Origin: PALSA-610 sp038239145
Lineage (GTDB): Bacteria; Actinomycetota; Acidimicrobiia; IMCC26256; PALSA-610
Assembly: GCA_038239145.1 (NCBI GenBank)
Contig: JBBSFB010000008.1
Coordinates: forward strand, 42,417-106,416
Reading direction: 5' to 3'
DNA length: 64,000 bases
The translations under genes and the position numbers were made by a program. This document shows positions 17,445-25,581 of this stretch, in pieces (position 1 is the stretch's first letter; every line of letters starts with the position of its first letter). Under the pieces are notes generated by a model that saw only the letters and a program-made list of their open reading frames with translations, searched no databases and was not told the origin of the DNA.

Positions 17445-18521
17445 ATGCTCGGCGCTCCGCAGCACTATCTCGCGGTCATCAAAGTCGTCGGAGTCGGCGG
17501 GGGTGGTTGCAACGCGGTGAACCGCATGATCGACGCGGGGCTGAAGGGCGTCGAATTCATCGCGATCAATACCGACGCCCAGTCGCTGCTGTTGTCCGAC
17601 GCCGACGTGAAGCTCGACATCGGGCGCACGCTCACCCGCGGTCTCGGCGCCGGCTCCGACCCCGAGGTCGGTCAACAAGCGGCCGAGGAACACCGCCAGG
17701 AGATCGAAGAGGTGCTGAAAGGTGCCGACATGGTCTTCATCACCGCGGGCAAGGGTGGCGGAACCGGTACCGGTGGCGCGCCGGTCGTGGCCGAGATCGC
17801 GAAGCAGATAGGCGCGTTGACGATCGGAGTCGTGACCCGCCCGTTCGGCTTCGAGGGACGCCGGCGTTCGGTGCAGGCCGAGTCGGGCATCGCGAAGCTG
17901 AAGGAAAAGGTCGACACGATCATCATCATCCCGAACGAGCGCCTCCTCCAGGTGAGCGACGAGCGGACGTCGATGTTGAACGCGTTCAAGATGGCCGACG
18001 AAGTGTTGCTGCAAGGAGTGCAGGGCATCACCGATCTGATCACTACACCCGGCCTCATCAACACCGACTTCGCCGACGTGAAGATGATCCTCACGAACGC
18101 GGGCTCCGCACTCATGGGCGTGGGCTACGCGTCGGGCGACGGTCGTGCGGTCACTGCGGCCCGGGCCGCGATCTCGAGCCCGCTGCTCGAGGCGAGCATC
18201 GAAGGCGCGCGCGGCATCCTGCTCAACGTGAGCGGACCGTCCGACCTCGGTCTGTTCGAGCTGAACGAAGCGGCCGAGATCATCGGTCAGGCTGCGCACC
18301 CCGACGCGAACATCATCTTCGGTGCGGTGATCGACGACGCCCTCGGCGACGAGGTGCGGCTCACGGTCATCGCGGCCGGGTTCGACCGCTACGAAGGAGA
18401 GACGAGCGGAGCGCGCAAGTCGGCGTACTCGCTCGAGCTCGACGACGAGGACTCGCTCGCCGGCGCCGAAGCGCTCGATCTCGGCGACGACGACTTCGAC
18501 GTTCCCGAATTCCTGCGGTGA
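17445..18521 (+). CDS. ftsZ: FtsZ, tubulin-like cell-division GTPase
   Basis: 358 residues. The GTP-binding GGGTGTGG signature is at residues 104-111, with GVGGGGCNAVN at the start and the T7 synergy-loop region NTDFADVK (N and D needed for GTP hydrolysis). The short acidic linker ends in the conserved C-terminal peptide DDDFDVPEFLR, which binds SepF and other partners. FtsZ polymerises into the Z ring. A purine-rich GGAAGAGGG precedes the ATG. It has its own promoter region and overlaps pgeF by four bases, so division-ring supply can be set apart from mur-gene expression. Confidence 0.98.
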   Translation: MLGAPQHYLAVIKVVGVGGGGCNAVNRMIDAGLKGVEFIAINTDAQSLLLSDADVKLDIGRTLTRGLGAGSDPEVGQQAAEEHRQEIEEVLKGADMVFITAGKGGGTGTGGAPVVAEIAKQIGALTIGVVTRPFGFEGRRRSVQAESGIAKLKEKVDTIIIIPNERLLQVSDERTSMLNAFKMADEVLLQGVQGITDLITTPGLINTDFADVKMILTNAGSALMGVGYASGDGRAVTAARAAISSPLLEASIEGARGILLNVSGPSDLGLFELNEAAEIIGQAAHPDANIIFGAVIDDALGDEVRLTVIAAGFDRYEGETSGARKSAYSLELDDEDSLAGAEALDLGDDDFDVPEFLR

Positions 18522-19255
18522 GCCGGCCGGCCGGGCGGGCCGAGGCGATGCTCGAGGCACGGGTGGGCGCGGCGCGGGTGTGGTGCACCGGCCGGGCCCA
18601 GGGCAACGTCGGCGATCACGTCGGCGACGATCCCGAATTGGTGGCGCGCAACCGCGCCGCGTTGCGCGGCGAGATCGGTGTCGGCGCCGAGGCGAACTGG
18701 GTCTGGCTGCGCCAGGTGCACGGCACCGCGGTGCACGTCGTCGACCGCGCGGCCGGCGGGCCGCGCGCGCAGGCCGTGCGCGGTTTTCCAGTGGCTGATG
18801 CCGCCACGACGGCGAGACCGAGGATGGCGCTGGCGATCGTGACGGCCGACTGCGCGCCGCTCGTGCTTGCAAGCGACGATGCAGTCGGGGTGGTGCACGC
18901 CGGACACCGAGGCCTGGCCGGCGGCGTCATCGAGGCGACGATTGCCTCGGTGCGCGAGCTCGGTCGGGGCGAGGTGCGCGCCTATCTCGGTCCGTGCATC
19001 CGTCGGGCCCGCTACGAGTTCGGCGCCGATGATCTCGACCGCTTCGTGAACCGGTTCGGTGCGAGCGTGGAAGGTCGCACGCGCTCGGGCCGCCCCGCGC
19101 TCGACATTCCCGCCGCGATCCGCGTGGTGCTCGACCGCGAGGGCGTCGTCGATTTCGTCGACTCGGGGATTTGTACGGCCGACTCCGACGCGTACTTCTC
19201 CTACCGCCGCGAGCACGAGACCGGACGGCAGGCGACGATCGCGGTCCTGTCTTGA
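18518..19255 (+). CDS. pgeF: PgeF/YfiH multicopper-oxidase-like (laccase domain) protein
   Basis: 245 residues if started at GTG 18518, which overlaps the ftsZ stop as GTGA; ATG 18548 is an alternative. The zinc/copper-site motifs are kept: RQVHG with the first His, TADCAPLV with Cys, and HAGHRGLAGGV with the second His. In E. coli the orthologue acts as a peptidoglycan editing factor that removes UDP-MurNAc carrying L-Ser in place of L-Ala; other family members show purine nucleoside phosphorylase activity. Position after ftsZ fits actinobacterial order. Confidence 0.88.
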   Translation: MSRPAGRAEAMLEARVGAARVWCTGRAQGNVGDHVGDDPELVARNRAALRGEIGVGAEANWVWLRQVHGTAVHVVDRAAGGPRAQAVRGFPVADAATTARPRMALAIVTADCAPLVLASDDAVGVVHAGHRGLAGGVIEATIASVRELGRGEVRAYLGPCIRRARYEFGADDLDRFVNRFGASVEGRTRSGRPALDIPAAIRVVLDREGVVDFVDSGICTADSDAYFSYRREHETGRQATIAVLS

Positions 19256-19309
19256 CCGAAGTGTCGTCGTGACTGGGGTGTTGTCGTGACTGGGGTGTTG
19301 TCGTGACTG
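19244..19309 (+). repeat. 17-bp tandem repeat joining pgeF stop and yggS start
   Basis: Units at 19261-19277, 19278-19294 and 19295-19309 (GTGTTGTCGTGACTGGG type), with a diverged unit at 19244-19260 that holds the pgeF stop TGA. Each clear unit carries a GTGACT, but with a 17-base period only the last GTG (19303) is in frame with yggS. Confidence 0.85.
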
Positions 19310-19974
19310 TCGGGACGCGTCTGGCCGAGGTGCGCGAGCGCATCGACGCGGCGGCGCGCGCGGCGGGACGCGAACCCGACGAGGTCGCGCTCGTCGTCGT
19401 GACGAAGCAGGTTGGTGTCGACCACGTGCGCAGTGCACTCGCGGCCGGGGCGGTCGATCTGGGTGAGAACCGCGCCCAGGATCTCGTGGCCAAGGCCGAA
19501 GCGATCGTCGAGATCGGGACCGAGCTCCCGCGTTGGCACTTCATCGGTCGGCTGCAGCGCAACAAGGTGCGATCCCTCGCGCCGTTCGTCGCGCTCTGGG
19601 AGTCGGTCGACCGCGAGGAGCTCGCGGTCGAGATCGGGCGCCGGGCCCCGGGCGCGAGGGTGCTCGTGCAGGTGAACGTGGGGGAGGAGCCGCAGAAAGG
19701 TGGTTGCCCGCCCGGGGACGTGGGTGCGCTCGTCGATGCGTGTCGGTTTCACGGCTGTGTGGTCGAGGGACTGATGACCGTGCCCCCCGCGGCGGGGGAC
19801 CCACGGCCGGTGTTCGCCCGGCTGCGCCGGATGGCCGACGACCTGGGGCTTCGCGAGTGCTCGATGGGCATGAGCGGCGACTTCGAGGTCGCGATCTGGG
19901 AGGGCGCGACGGCGGTGCGGGTGGGCAGCGCAATCTTCGGTCCGCGGCCGGGCGGCGCCGACGCGCGACGATAA
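19303..19974 (+). CDS. yggS: YggS/PLPBP, PLP homeostasis protein
   Basis: 223 residues, alanine-racemase-like TIM barrel of the YBL036C family. The PLP lysine is in VVVTKQVG near residues 31-38; GENRAQDL, WHFIGRLQRNKVR and MGMSGDFEVAIWEGATAVRVGSAIFG are all diagnostic. The protein binds PLP and balances B6 vitamers rather than catalysing a known reaction. GTG 19303 is inside the last copy of a 17-bp repeat and has no clear ribosome-binding site. Its standard place is between pgeF and sepF. Confidence 0.93.
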   Translation: MTVGTRLAEVRERIDAAARAAGREPDEVALVVVTKQVGVDHVRSALAAGAVDLGENRAQDLVAKAEAIVEIGTELPRWHFIGRLQRNKVRSLAPFVALWESVDREELAVEIGRRAPGARVLVQVNVGEEPQKGGCPPGDVGALVDACRFHGCVVEGLMTVPPAAGDPRPVFARLRRMADDLGLRECSMGMSGDFEVAIWEGATAVRVGSAIFGPRPGGADARR

Positions 19975-20090
19975 CCTTGCGCACGCAGCGCGGAGCCAGG
20001 TATGTGCGCGCGCCGACGGCTCGACAGCTGTTCTCGCCGGCACCCCAGGAAGTCAGCCCAAGAACTGTTTACGGATGAGAGGGACGCCGC

Positions 20091-20663
20091 ATGTCGGTCT
20101 TTCACAAGACGATGGTCTGGCTGGGCCTCGTCGACGACGACGAGTACTACGGCGAGGACGACGAGTACTACGCGGATGAGTACGGAGAGCCCGTTGCCGC
20201 CCCGGCGCGCCAACCCGCGCGCGTGAGTGCGGGCGCGCCCGCCACCGCCGCACCGCCCGCGGCGGAGTCGAGCCCGCTCACGGTGATCCGCAGCCGGCGC
20301 GAGCGGGAGGAACCCGCACCGGCGCCGCCCGCGCCGGCCCCGACGCGCGCGTCGGCAGTCAAGCCGATTCCGATGCCGGCCACGCGCGTGCACGTGATGG
20401 ATCCGAAGGGTTTCAACGACGCCCAAGAGGTCGGAGACCGATTGAAGAACGGTCAACCCGTCATCTTGAACCTGCAGGGCGTCGACCGTGATCTCCAGCG
20501 GCGACTCATCGACTTCGCGAGCGGGCTCGCGTACGCGCTCAACGGCACCATGTCCAAAGCGGCCGATCAGGTGTTCCTGCTCACGCCGTCGAACGTCGAG
20601 GTCTCCGACGAGGAGAAGGAGCGCCTCCAGGCGCGCGGTCTGTACCGCACTCCGCGCCCGTGA
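20091..20663 (+). CDS. sepF: SepF, membrane anchor of the Z ring
   Basis: 190 residues. The N-terminus MSVFHKTMVWLGLVDDDEYY is the amphipathic membrane-binding helix plus acidic segment, followed by an Ala/Pro-rich linker (35-95) and the C-terminal SepF domain (VHVMDPKGFNDAQEVGDRL..., GQPVILNLQGVDRDLQRRLIDFASGLAYALNG). SepF bundles FtsZ and is the essential FtsZ membrane tether in actinobacteria, which lack FtsA. The start ATG follows GAGAGGGA. The stop lies in a tandem repeat that runs into yggT. Confidence 0.96.
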   Translation: MSVFHKTMVWLGLVDDDEYYGEDDEYYADEYGEPVAAPARQPARVSAGAPATAAPPAAESSPLTVIRSRREREEPAPAPPAPAPTRASAVKPIPMPATRVHVMDPKGFNDAQEVGDRLKNGQPVILNLQGVDRDLQRRLIDFASGLAYALNGTMSKAADQVFLLTPSNVEVSDEEKERLQARGLYRTPRP

Positions 20664-20709
20664 AACAGCCTCGATCGTGAAGCGGCCTCGCTCATGAAAC
20701 AAGTTGTCT
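20659..20709 (+). repeat. 17-bp tandem repeat joining sepF stop and yggT start
   Basis: Units 20659-20675 and 20676-20692 match at 14 of 17 bases; the third, 20693-20709, matches the first mainly in its CNTGAAACA part. The first contains the sepF stop TGA and the third contains the yggT start ATG, both in the same phase of the unit. Confidence 0.75.
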
Positions 20710-20954
20710 GCGAGGCGCTCAACATCTATCTGTTGATCCTGCTCGCGCGAGCGATCATGTCGTGGTTCCCGGTGCGCCCGGGAACGGCGCTCGCGAGCTT
20801 TCTCGGCGTCTTGATGCAGTTGACCGAACCGGTCCTCGCCCCCGTACGCCGGATCATTCCGCCCGCCGGCATGTTCGATCTGTCGTTCCTCGTGGTCCTG
20901 ATCCTCATCGAGGTCATCCACGGGGCGATCGGCTGCTCCGGCAACTTCATCTGA
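20694..20954 (+). CDS. yggT: YggT-family membrane protein
   Basis: 86 residues with two transmembrane helices (IYLLILLARAIMSWF and FDLSFLVVLILIEVI) flanking the conserved LTEPVLAPVRRIIPPAG loop of the YggT family. Members sit beside sepF in actinobacteria, firmicutes and cyanobacteria and are linked to cell division or chloroplast nucleoid and septum placement; the molecular role is unknown. The stop codon is inside a 13-bp duplication. Confidence 0.92.
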   Translation: MKQVVCEALNIYLLILLARAIMSWFPVRPGTALASFLGVLMQLTEPVLAPVRRIIPPAGMFDLSFLVVLILIEVIHGAIGCSGNFI

Positions 20955-20974
20955 CGGGTTGATCTGACGGGCGG
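20949..20974 (+). repeat. 13-bp tandem duplication across the yggT stop codon
   Basis: ATCTGACGGGTTG (20949-20961) followed directly by ATCTGACGGGCGG (20962-20974), 11 of 13 identical. The yggT stop TGA (20952-20954) is in the first copy. Confidence 0.85.
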
Positions 20975-21037
20975 GTTTCCCGGATCGGCCGACCGCATTG
21001 CTCAGTTCAGGTACACCTCTGCGCGGGGTGCCGGGTC

Positions 21038-21043
21038 TACGAT
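21038..21043 (+). promoter_or_regulatory. -10 element of divIVA (leaderless)
   Basis: TACGAT ends eight bases before ATG 21052 and no ribosome-binding site is present, which fits a leaderless transcript. Confidence 0.5.
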
Positions 21044-21051
21044 GCGGCGAT

Positions 21052-22368
21052 ATGGAGATCACACCGCGAGAGCTCCGCGATACCGAAATCCACTCCGAGA
21101 TGCGCGGCTACAGCCGCGACGAGGTCAACGATCTCCTCGAGCGGGCAGCCACCGCAATCGACGCCTCGAACGAGCGCGTGACCCAGCTGCAGGACCGGCT
21201 GACGTCGGCACAGAGCGAGGCGACGCGCACCCGGGAGACCGAGGACATCCTCCACCGCACGCTGCTGCTCGCGCAGCGCGCCGCGGACGAAGCCGTCGCG
21301 GAAGCGACCGCGAAGTCACGCCAGATGCTCGACGAGGCGGAGATGTCGTCGCGTCGCCTCGTCGCCGATTCCGAAGCCGAGGCCCGGCGCAAGGGCGAAG
21401 CGGAACGACGCCGGCTCGAGCAGGAGATCGTGGAGCTTGCCGGCCGCCGCGACACCCTGTTGGCCGACGTCGAAGCGCTCACTCGGTTCGAAGCGGAGTA
21501 TCGCGAGCGGATGGTGCGCTCGCTCGAGACGGATCTCACCGCGCTGAAGACCCGGCCGACCACGGCGCCCGCCGCGAAGCCGGAGACGAGCGACGTCGAG
21601 ATCCCGGTGCCGACGACGCCGGCTGCGCCGACCACGTCGACTCCGAACGCGCCGGCGGCCAACTTCGTGCCGCCGACTCCGGTCTCGTCGACCGACGCCG
21701 CCGCGATGGCCAACCCGCCCGCCGCAGACGAGCCGAGCGCGCTCGCCCCAGGAGCCAACCTCCCGGCGAACGCGACAGGCAGCCCGGTCACACCCGACGG
21801 CGACACCAGCGGGAGTGACCCGCGCCGCGACATCCGGGCGAAGGACACCCGAGGTGACGACACCCGCGCGAACGACGCGCCCCCTCCGAGCGCGGAGCCG
21901 TTCGCTCGTCCCGACGACGCCGCCGCGGTGAGCTCCGAGACGAGTGAAGTCGACGTCCGCACACTGTTCGAGCAAAGCCACGATTCCCGCGGCCACGACT
22001 CGGTTTCGCGCGACCCGGCCGGCGATGCCGCTCGGGACACCGTGCGTGACTCCGCACGAGAGCAGCCGTCGCGCGACATGGTGAGCGAAGAGCTCGGCCG
22101 TGACCAGCACCGGCGCGAGTCCGCGGAGTCGCCGTCGGGATCGGCGCGGGCCGCCGGCCTCCAGCCGATCGACCTGGCCGGTGCCAACGCGATCGACGCC
22201 GACGTCCTCGACGACGACGCCTTCTTCGCCACATTGCGCGACGCCGTCCACGACGAGAAGCCGCTCGGCCCGCGCGAAGAGGACGACGACGAGACTGGCG
22301 AGAACCGCTTCTTCGACCAAGACGCGGAGCGGGGATCTTTCCGCGACGTGTTCCGCCGCCGGCGCTGA
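21052..22368 (+). CDS. divIVA: DivIVA/Wag31-like polar-growth scaffold with a long C-terminal extension
   Basis: 438 residues, longer than typical Wag31. The N-terminal DivIVA domain (ITPRELRDTEIHSEMRGYSRDEVNDLLERA) binds curved membrane; a coiled coil follows to about residue 175. The rest is a Pro/Thr linker and an Asp/Arg-rich repetitive region (DTRGDDTRAND-like, SRDPAGDAARDTVRDSARE) ending in a basic FRDVFRRRR tail. In actinobacteria such proteins organise tip growth and septal wall synthesis. It is the last gene of the dcw block and ends tail-to-tail with ileS, 11 bases away. An upstream in-frame TTG at 20998 is less likely. Confidence 0.88.
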   Translation: MEITPRELRDTEIHSEMRGYSRDEVNDLLERAATAIDASNERVTQLQDRLTSAQSEATRTRETEDILHRTLLLAQRAADEAVAEATAKSRQMLDEAEMSSRRLVADSEAEARRKGEAERRRLEQEIVELAGRRDTLLADVEALTRFEAEYRERMVRSLETDLTALKTRPTTAPAAKPETSDVEIPVPTTPAAPTTSTPNAPAANFVPPTPVSSTDAAAMANPPAADEPSALAPGANLPANATGSPVTPDGDTSGSDPRRDIRAKDTRGDDTRANDAPPPSAEPFARPDDAAAVSSETSEVDVRTLFEQSHDSRGHDSVSRDPAGDAARDTVRDSAREQPSRDMVSEELGRDQHRRESAESPSGSARAAGLQPIDLAGANAIDADVLDDDAFFATLRDAVHDEKPLGPREEDDDETGENRFFDQDAERGSFRDVFRRRR

Positions 22369-22379
22369 CCCTCGGCGGG

Positions 22380-25300
22380 TCAGGCCCGGTGCAGCTCGAT
22401 CCAGACCGGCTCGCCGTCGATCGACGCGTCGGGTGCGCTCTCCAAGGTCTCCGAGCTCGTGTCGTAGCTCGTTGCCAGCACCTCGGCCTTGATCCAATCC
22501 GCGTGTCGCTGCGCGGCGTCGACGATGCGGTCGGTAGAGCGCAGCTCGACGGTGATCCGGTCGGCCAATGCGAAGTCGTTCGCCTTACGCCGATCGTTCA
22601 TCGCACGGATGATCTCTCGAGCGATGCCTTCGGCGCGCAGGTCGTCGTCGAGGGTCAGGTCGAGCGCGATCGCGTGCGGCCCGTCCTGGGCGAGGGTGAG
22701 GTCGGCATGCTGCTCGGCCCGGATCTCGACGTCGGTCGGTTCGAGCACCACGGGCACGCCGTCGACCGTGAGGGTGAACGACCCCGTCTCGTCGAACGCG
22801 CGACGGACCGCCCCGCCGTCGACCGCTTCGAGGAGCGCCTTCACGCGCGGCGCGACCTTTCCGAGACGCGGCCCGAGGGCGCGAAAGTTCGGCACGACCT
22901 TGTACGAGAGCAGACCCTCGAGGGAGTCGACGACCTCGAGTTCCTTGACGTTCAGCTCGTCCTTGACCTCTCGGGCGACATCGTCGCGGACGACTTCACC
23001 CAGGGTCAGCAGCGCGATCGCACGGGGCAACGGTTGGCGTACTCCCAGCTTGGCATCGGCGCGCGCCGCGCGGCCGAGAGACACCAGCGTCCGGGCCAGC
23101 GCCATCTCGCTCTCGAGCGCGTCGTCGATTGCGACATCGTCGTGTACCGGCCAGTCGGTGAGATGCACCGACGAGCCCGAACCGGCGAGGTTGCGATAGA
23201 GCTCGTCGGCCATGAACGGGCAGAACGGTGCGAGCAGCTGCGCGATGGTCAGCAGTGCCCGGTGCAGTGTGGCGTGGGCGACAGGGTCCGACGACTTCCA
23301 AAAGCGGGGCCGGGAGCGGCGCACGTACCAGTTCGACAGGTCGTCGACGAGCTCGGTGAGGGCTTGGGTTGCCGACAGTGCGTCGAACGCCTCGAGCGAC
23401 TCCGTCACGGTGCGCACGGTGTGATGCACGCGGGAGGTGATCCACCGGTCGAGGACGTGCGTCGGCGCCGGCGCGCCGGCGCCGTCCGGCGCCCAACCGT
23501 CGATGTTCGCGTACGTGACGAAGAACGAGTACGTGTTCCAGAGCGTGAGGAGGAACTGGCGGGTGGCTTCGTCGATGCCTTCGACGTACACGCGTTTGGG
23601 TGTCCACGGCGATCCCGACGACAACATGTACCAACGTAGCGCGTCGGCGCCGCGCTCGGCGAGCACCGGAACCGGATCGATCACGTTGCCGCGTGTCTTC
23701 GACATCTTGACGCCGTCTTGGTCGACGATGTGCGCGAGGCACACGACGTTGCGGTAGGGCGTCGCGCCGAACGCGAGGGTGTTCACGGCGAGCAGTGAGT
23801 AGAACCAACCGCGTGTCTGGTCGATCGCCTCGCAGATGAAGTCGGCGGGGTAGCGCTCGTCGAACTCGTCGGGATGCTCGAACGGGTAGTGGAACTGGGC
23901 CGCGGGCATCGAGCCGGAGTCGAACCACGCATCGAGTACGGGCTCGATGCGATATGCGGTCCCGTCAGTGCACTGCGGGCACGCGATGGTCACGTCGTCG
24001 ACGTACGGTCGGTGGAGATCCATCCCTCCGAGATCGCGGCCGGACAGCTCGGCGAGCTCCTCGACCGAACCGATGCAGGTGTCGTGGCCGCAGTCGTGGC
24101 ATCGCCATACCGGGATGGGGGTGCCCCAATAGCGATCGCGCGACAGCGCCCAGTCGACGTTGTTCTCGAGCCAGTCGCCGAAGCGACCGTGCTTGATGTG
24201 TTCGGGATACCAGTTGATCGTCTCGTTCTGCGCGATCAGGACGGCCTTGTACGCCGACGTGCGCGCGAACCAGGTGGGCTTGGCCCAGTAGATGAGCGGC
24301 GTGTCGCAGCGCCAGCAGTGCGGGTAGGAGTGCGTGTAGTCGACGACCGCGACGATCTTTCCCCGGGCCGTGAGGTCGTCGATGAGGTCCGCGTCGGTGT
24401 CCTTCACGAACCGTCCCGCGTAGAGCTCGCCGACCGAGGGCTCGAAGCGCGCCGCGTCGTTGACCGGATTGACGATCGGGAGCCCCTCGCGCTCGCCGAC
24501 CTCACGGTCGATCTCACCGAACGCCGGGGCGAGGTGCACGATGCCGGAACCGTCGTCGATGGTGACGAAGTCGTCGGCGACGATCGTGAACGCGCGTTCG
24601 CCGTCGACCGGAAGCATCGTGAACGGCGGCTCGTAGCGCGCGCCGACGAGCGCGGAGACGGGAACGGCGCCGACGATCTCGGCATCGGACCCGAGCACGT
24701 CGGCGACCCGCGCCCGCGCCATCACGAGGTCGCGCCCGCCCTCGGGGGCGCGCACCCGCACGTAGTCGATCTCGGGGCCGACGGCGGCGCCGACGTTGGA
24801 GGGGAGCGTCCACGGCGTGGTGGTCCATACGAGCAGGTCCGCATCCCTCAGCGCCGGATCGACGTGGTCGGGCTCTGCGAGCGGGAACCGGACGTACACC
24901 GAGGGCTCGGTGACGTCGCGATACGCGCCGGGCTGACCGAGCTCGTGACTCGACAACGCAGTGCCGCAGCGGCCGCAGTACGGAACGACCTTGTAGCCCT
25001 CGTAGATCGCGCCGGCGTCCCAGATCTTGCGGAAGATCCACCAGACGCTCTCGATGTAGTCGTTGGAGAGCGTCCAGTACGCGCCGGCGGTGTCGAGCCA
25101 CATACCGATGCGGGACGTGAGGGACTGCCAGTCCTCGACGTAGCGCTGTACCGACGCTCGGCACTTGGCGTTGAAGCGCTCGATCCCGTAGTCCTCGATC
25201 TCGAATTTTGCGGAGAATCCGAGTTCCTTTTCGACCTCGACCTCGACTGGGAGGCCGTGACAGTCCCAACCGCCCTTGCGGGCCACATGCTTGCCCCGCA

Positions 25301-25520
25301 TGGTGTGGAAACGGGGATAGAGATCCTTGAAGAGGCGGGCCCACACATGGTGGATCCCGGGTCTGCCGTTGGCGGTCGGCGGACCCTCGTAGAACACCCA
25401 TTCCGGAGCGCCCTCGCGCTGGCGCAGCGAGGCCCCGAACACGTCCTCGTCCCGCCAACGCGTCAGCATCGACTCCTCGAGCGCGACGAGATCGAGGGAC
25501 GGATCGACCGGGCGGAACAT
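22380..25520 (-). CDS. ileS: Isoleucyl-tRNA synthetase
   Basis: 1046 residues, class I. The HIGH-type motif is HHVW at 57-60 within PPTANGRPGIHHVWAR; the KMSKS-type motif is K605-M-S-K-T. The connective editing domain (TTTPWTLPSN..., with the catalytic LAPAFGEID region) lies between. The GRPGIHHV form and length resemble the eukaryote-like IleS clade that includes naturally mupirocin-insensitive enzymes, rather than the E. coli type. Start at 25520 is supported by a -10 hexamer six bases upstream on the minus strand and by the conserved MFRPVDP N-terminus. Confidence 0.97.
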   Translation of the reverse strand: MFRPVDPSLDLVALEESMLTRWRDEDVFGASLRQREGAPEWVFYEGPPTANGRPGIHHVWARLFKDLYPRFHTMRGKHVARKGGWDCHGLPVEVEVEKELGFSAKFEIEDYGIERFNAKCRASVQRYVEDWQSLTSRIGMWLDTAGAYWTLSNDYIESVWWIFRKIWDAGAIYEGYKVVPYCGRCGTALSSHELGQPGAYRDVTEPSVYVRFPLAEPDHVDPALRDADLLVWTTTPWTLPSNVGAAVGPEIDYVRVRAPEGGRDLVMARARVADVLGSDAEIVGAVPVSALVGARYEPPFTMLPVDGERAFTIVADDFVTIDDGSGIVHLAPAFGEIDREVGEREGLPIVNPVNDAARFEPSVGELYAGRFVKDTDADLIDDLTARGKIVAVVDYTHSYPHCWRCDTPLIYWAKPTWFARTSAYKAVLIAQNETINWYPEHIKHGRFGDWLENNVDWALSRDRYWGTPIPVWRCHDCGHDTCIGSVEELAELSGRDLGGMDLHRPYVDDVTIACPQCTDGTAYRIEPVLDAWFDSGSMPAAQFHYPFEHPDEFDERYPADFICEAIDQTRGWFYSLLAVNTLAFGATPYRNVVCLAHIVDQDGVKMSKTRGNVIDPVPVLAERGADALRWYMLSSGSPWTPKRVYVEGIDEATRQFLLTLWNTYSFFVTYANIDGWAPDGAGAPAPTHVLDRWITSRVHHTVRTVTESLEAFDALSATQALTELVDDLSNWYVRRSRPRFWKSSDPVAHATLHRALLTIAQLLAPFCPFMADELYRNLAGSGSSVHLTDWPVHDDVAIDDALESEMALARTLVSLGRAARADAKLGVRQPLPRAIALLTLGEVVRDDVAREVKDELNVKELEVVDSLEGLLSYKVVPNFRALGPRLGKVAPRVKALLEAVDGGAVRRAFDETGSFTLTVDGVPVVLEPTDVEIRAEQHADLTLAQDGPHAIALDLTLDDDLRAEGIAREIIRAMNDRRKANDFALADRITVELRSTDRIVDAAQRHADWIKAEVLATSYDTSSETLESAPDASIDGEPVWIELHRA

Positions 25521-25526
25521 GGGCCA

Positions 25527-25532
25527 ACGATA
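25527..25532 (-). promoter_or_regulatory. -10 element of ileS (leaderless)
   Basis: TATCGT on the minus strand (25532 to 25527), six bases before the ileS ATG, without a ribosome-binding site. It is divergent from the next promoter about 40 bases away. Confidence 0.5.
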
Positions 25533-25568
25533 CCGGCGGCCCGCTGGGGAATCGGGAAGGCGCGCGGC

Positions 25569-25574
25569 TAGCCT
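25569..25574 (+). promoter_or_regulatory. -10 element of the L,D-transpeptidase gene (leaderless)
   Basis: TAGCCT, seven bases before ATG 25582, with no Shine-Dalgarno sequence. Confidence 0.45.
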
Positions 25575-25581
25575 CCGCCGA

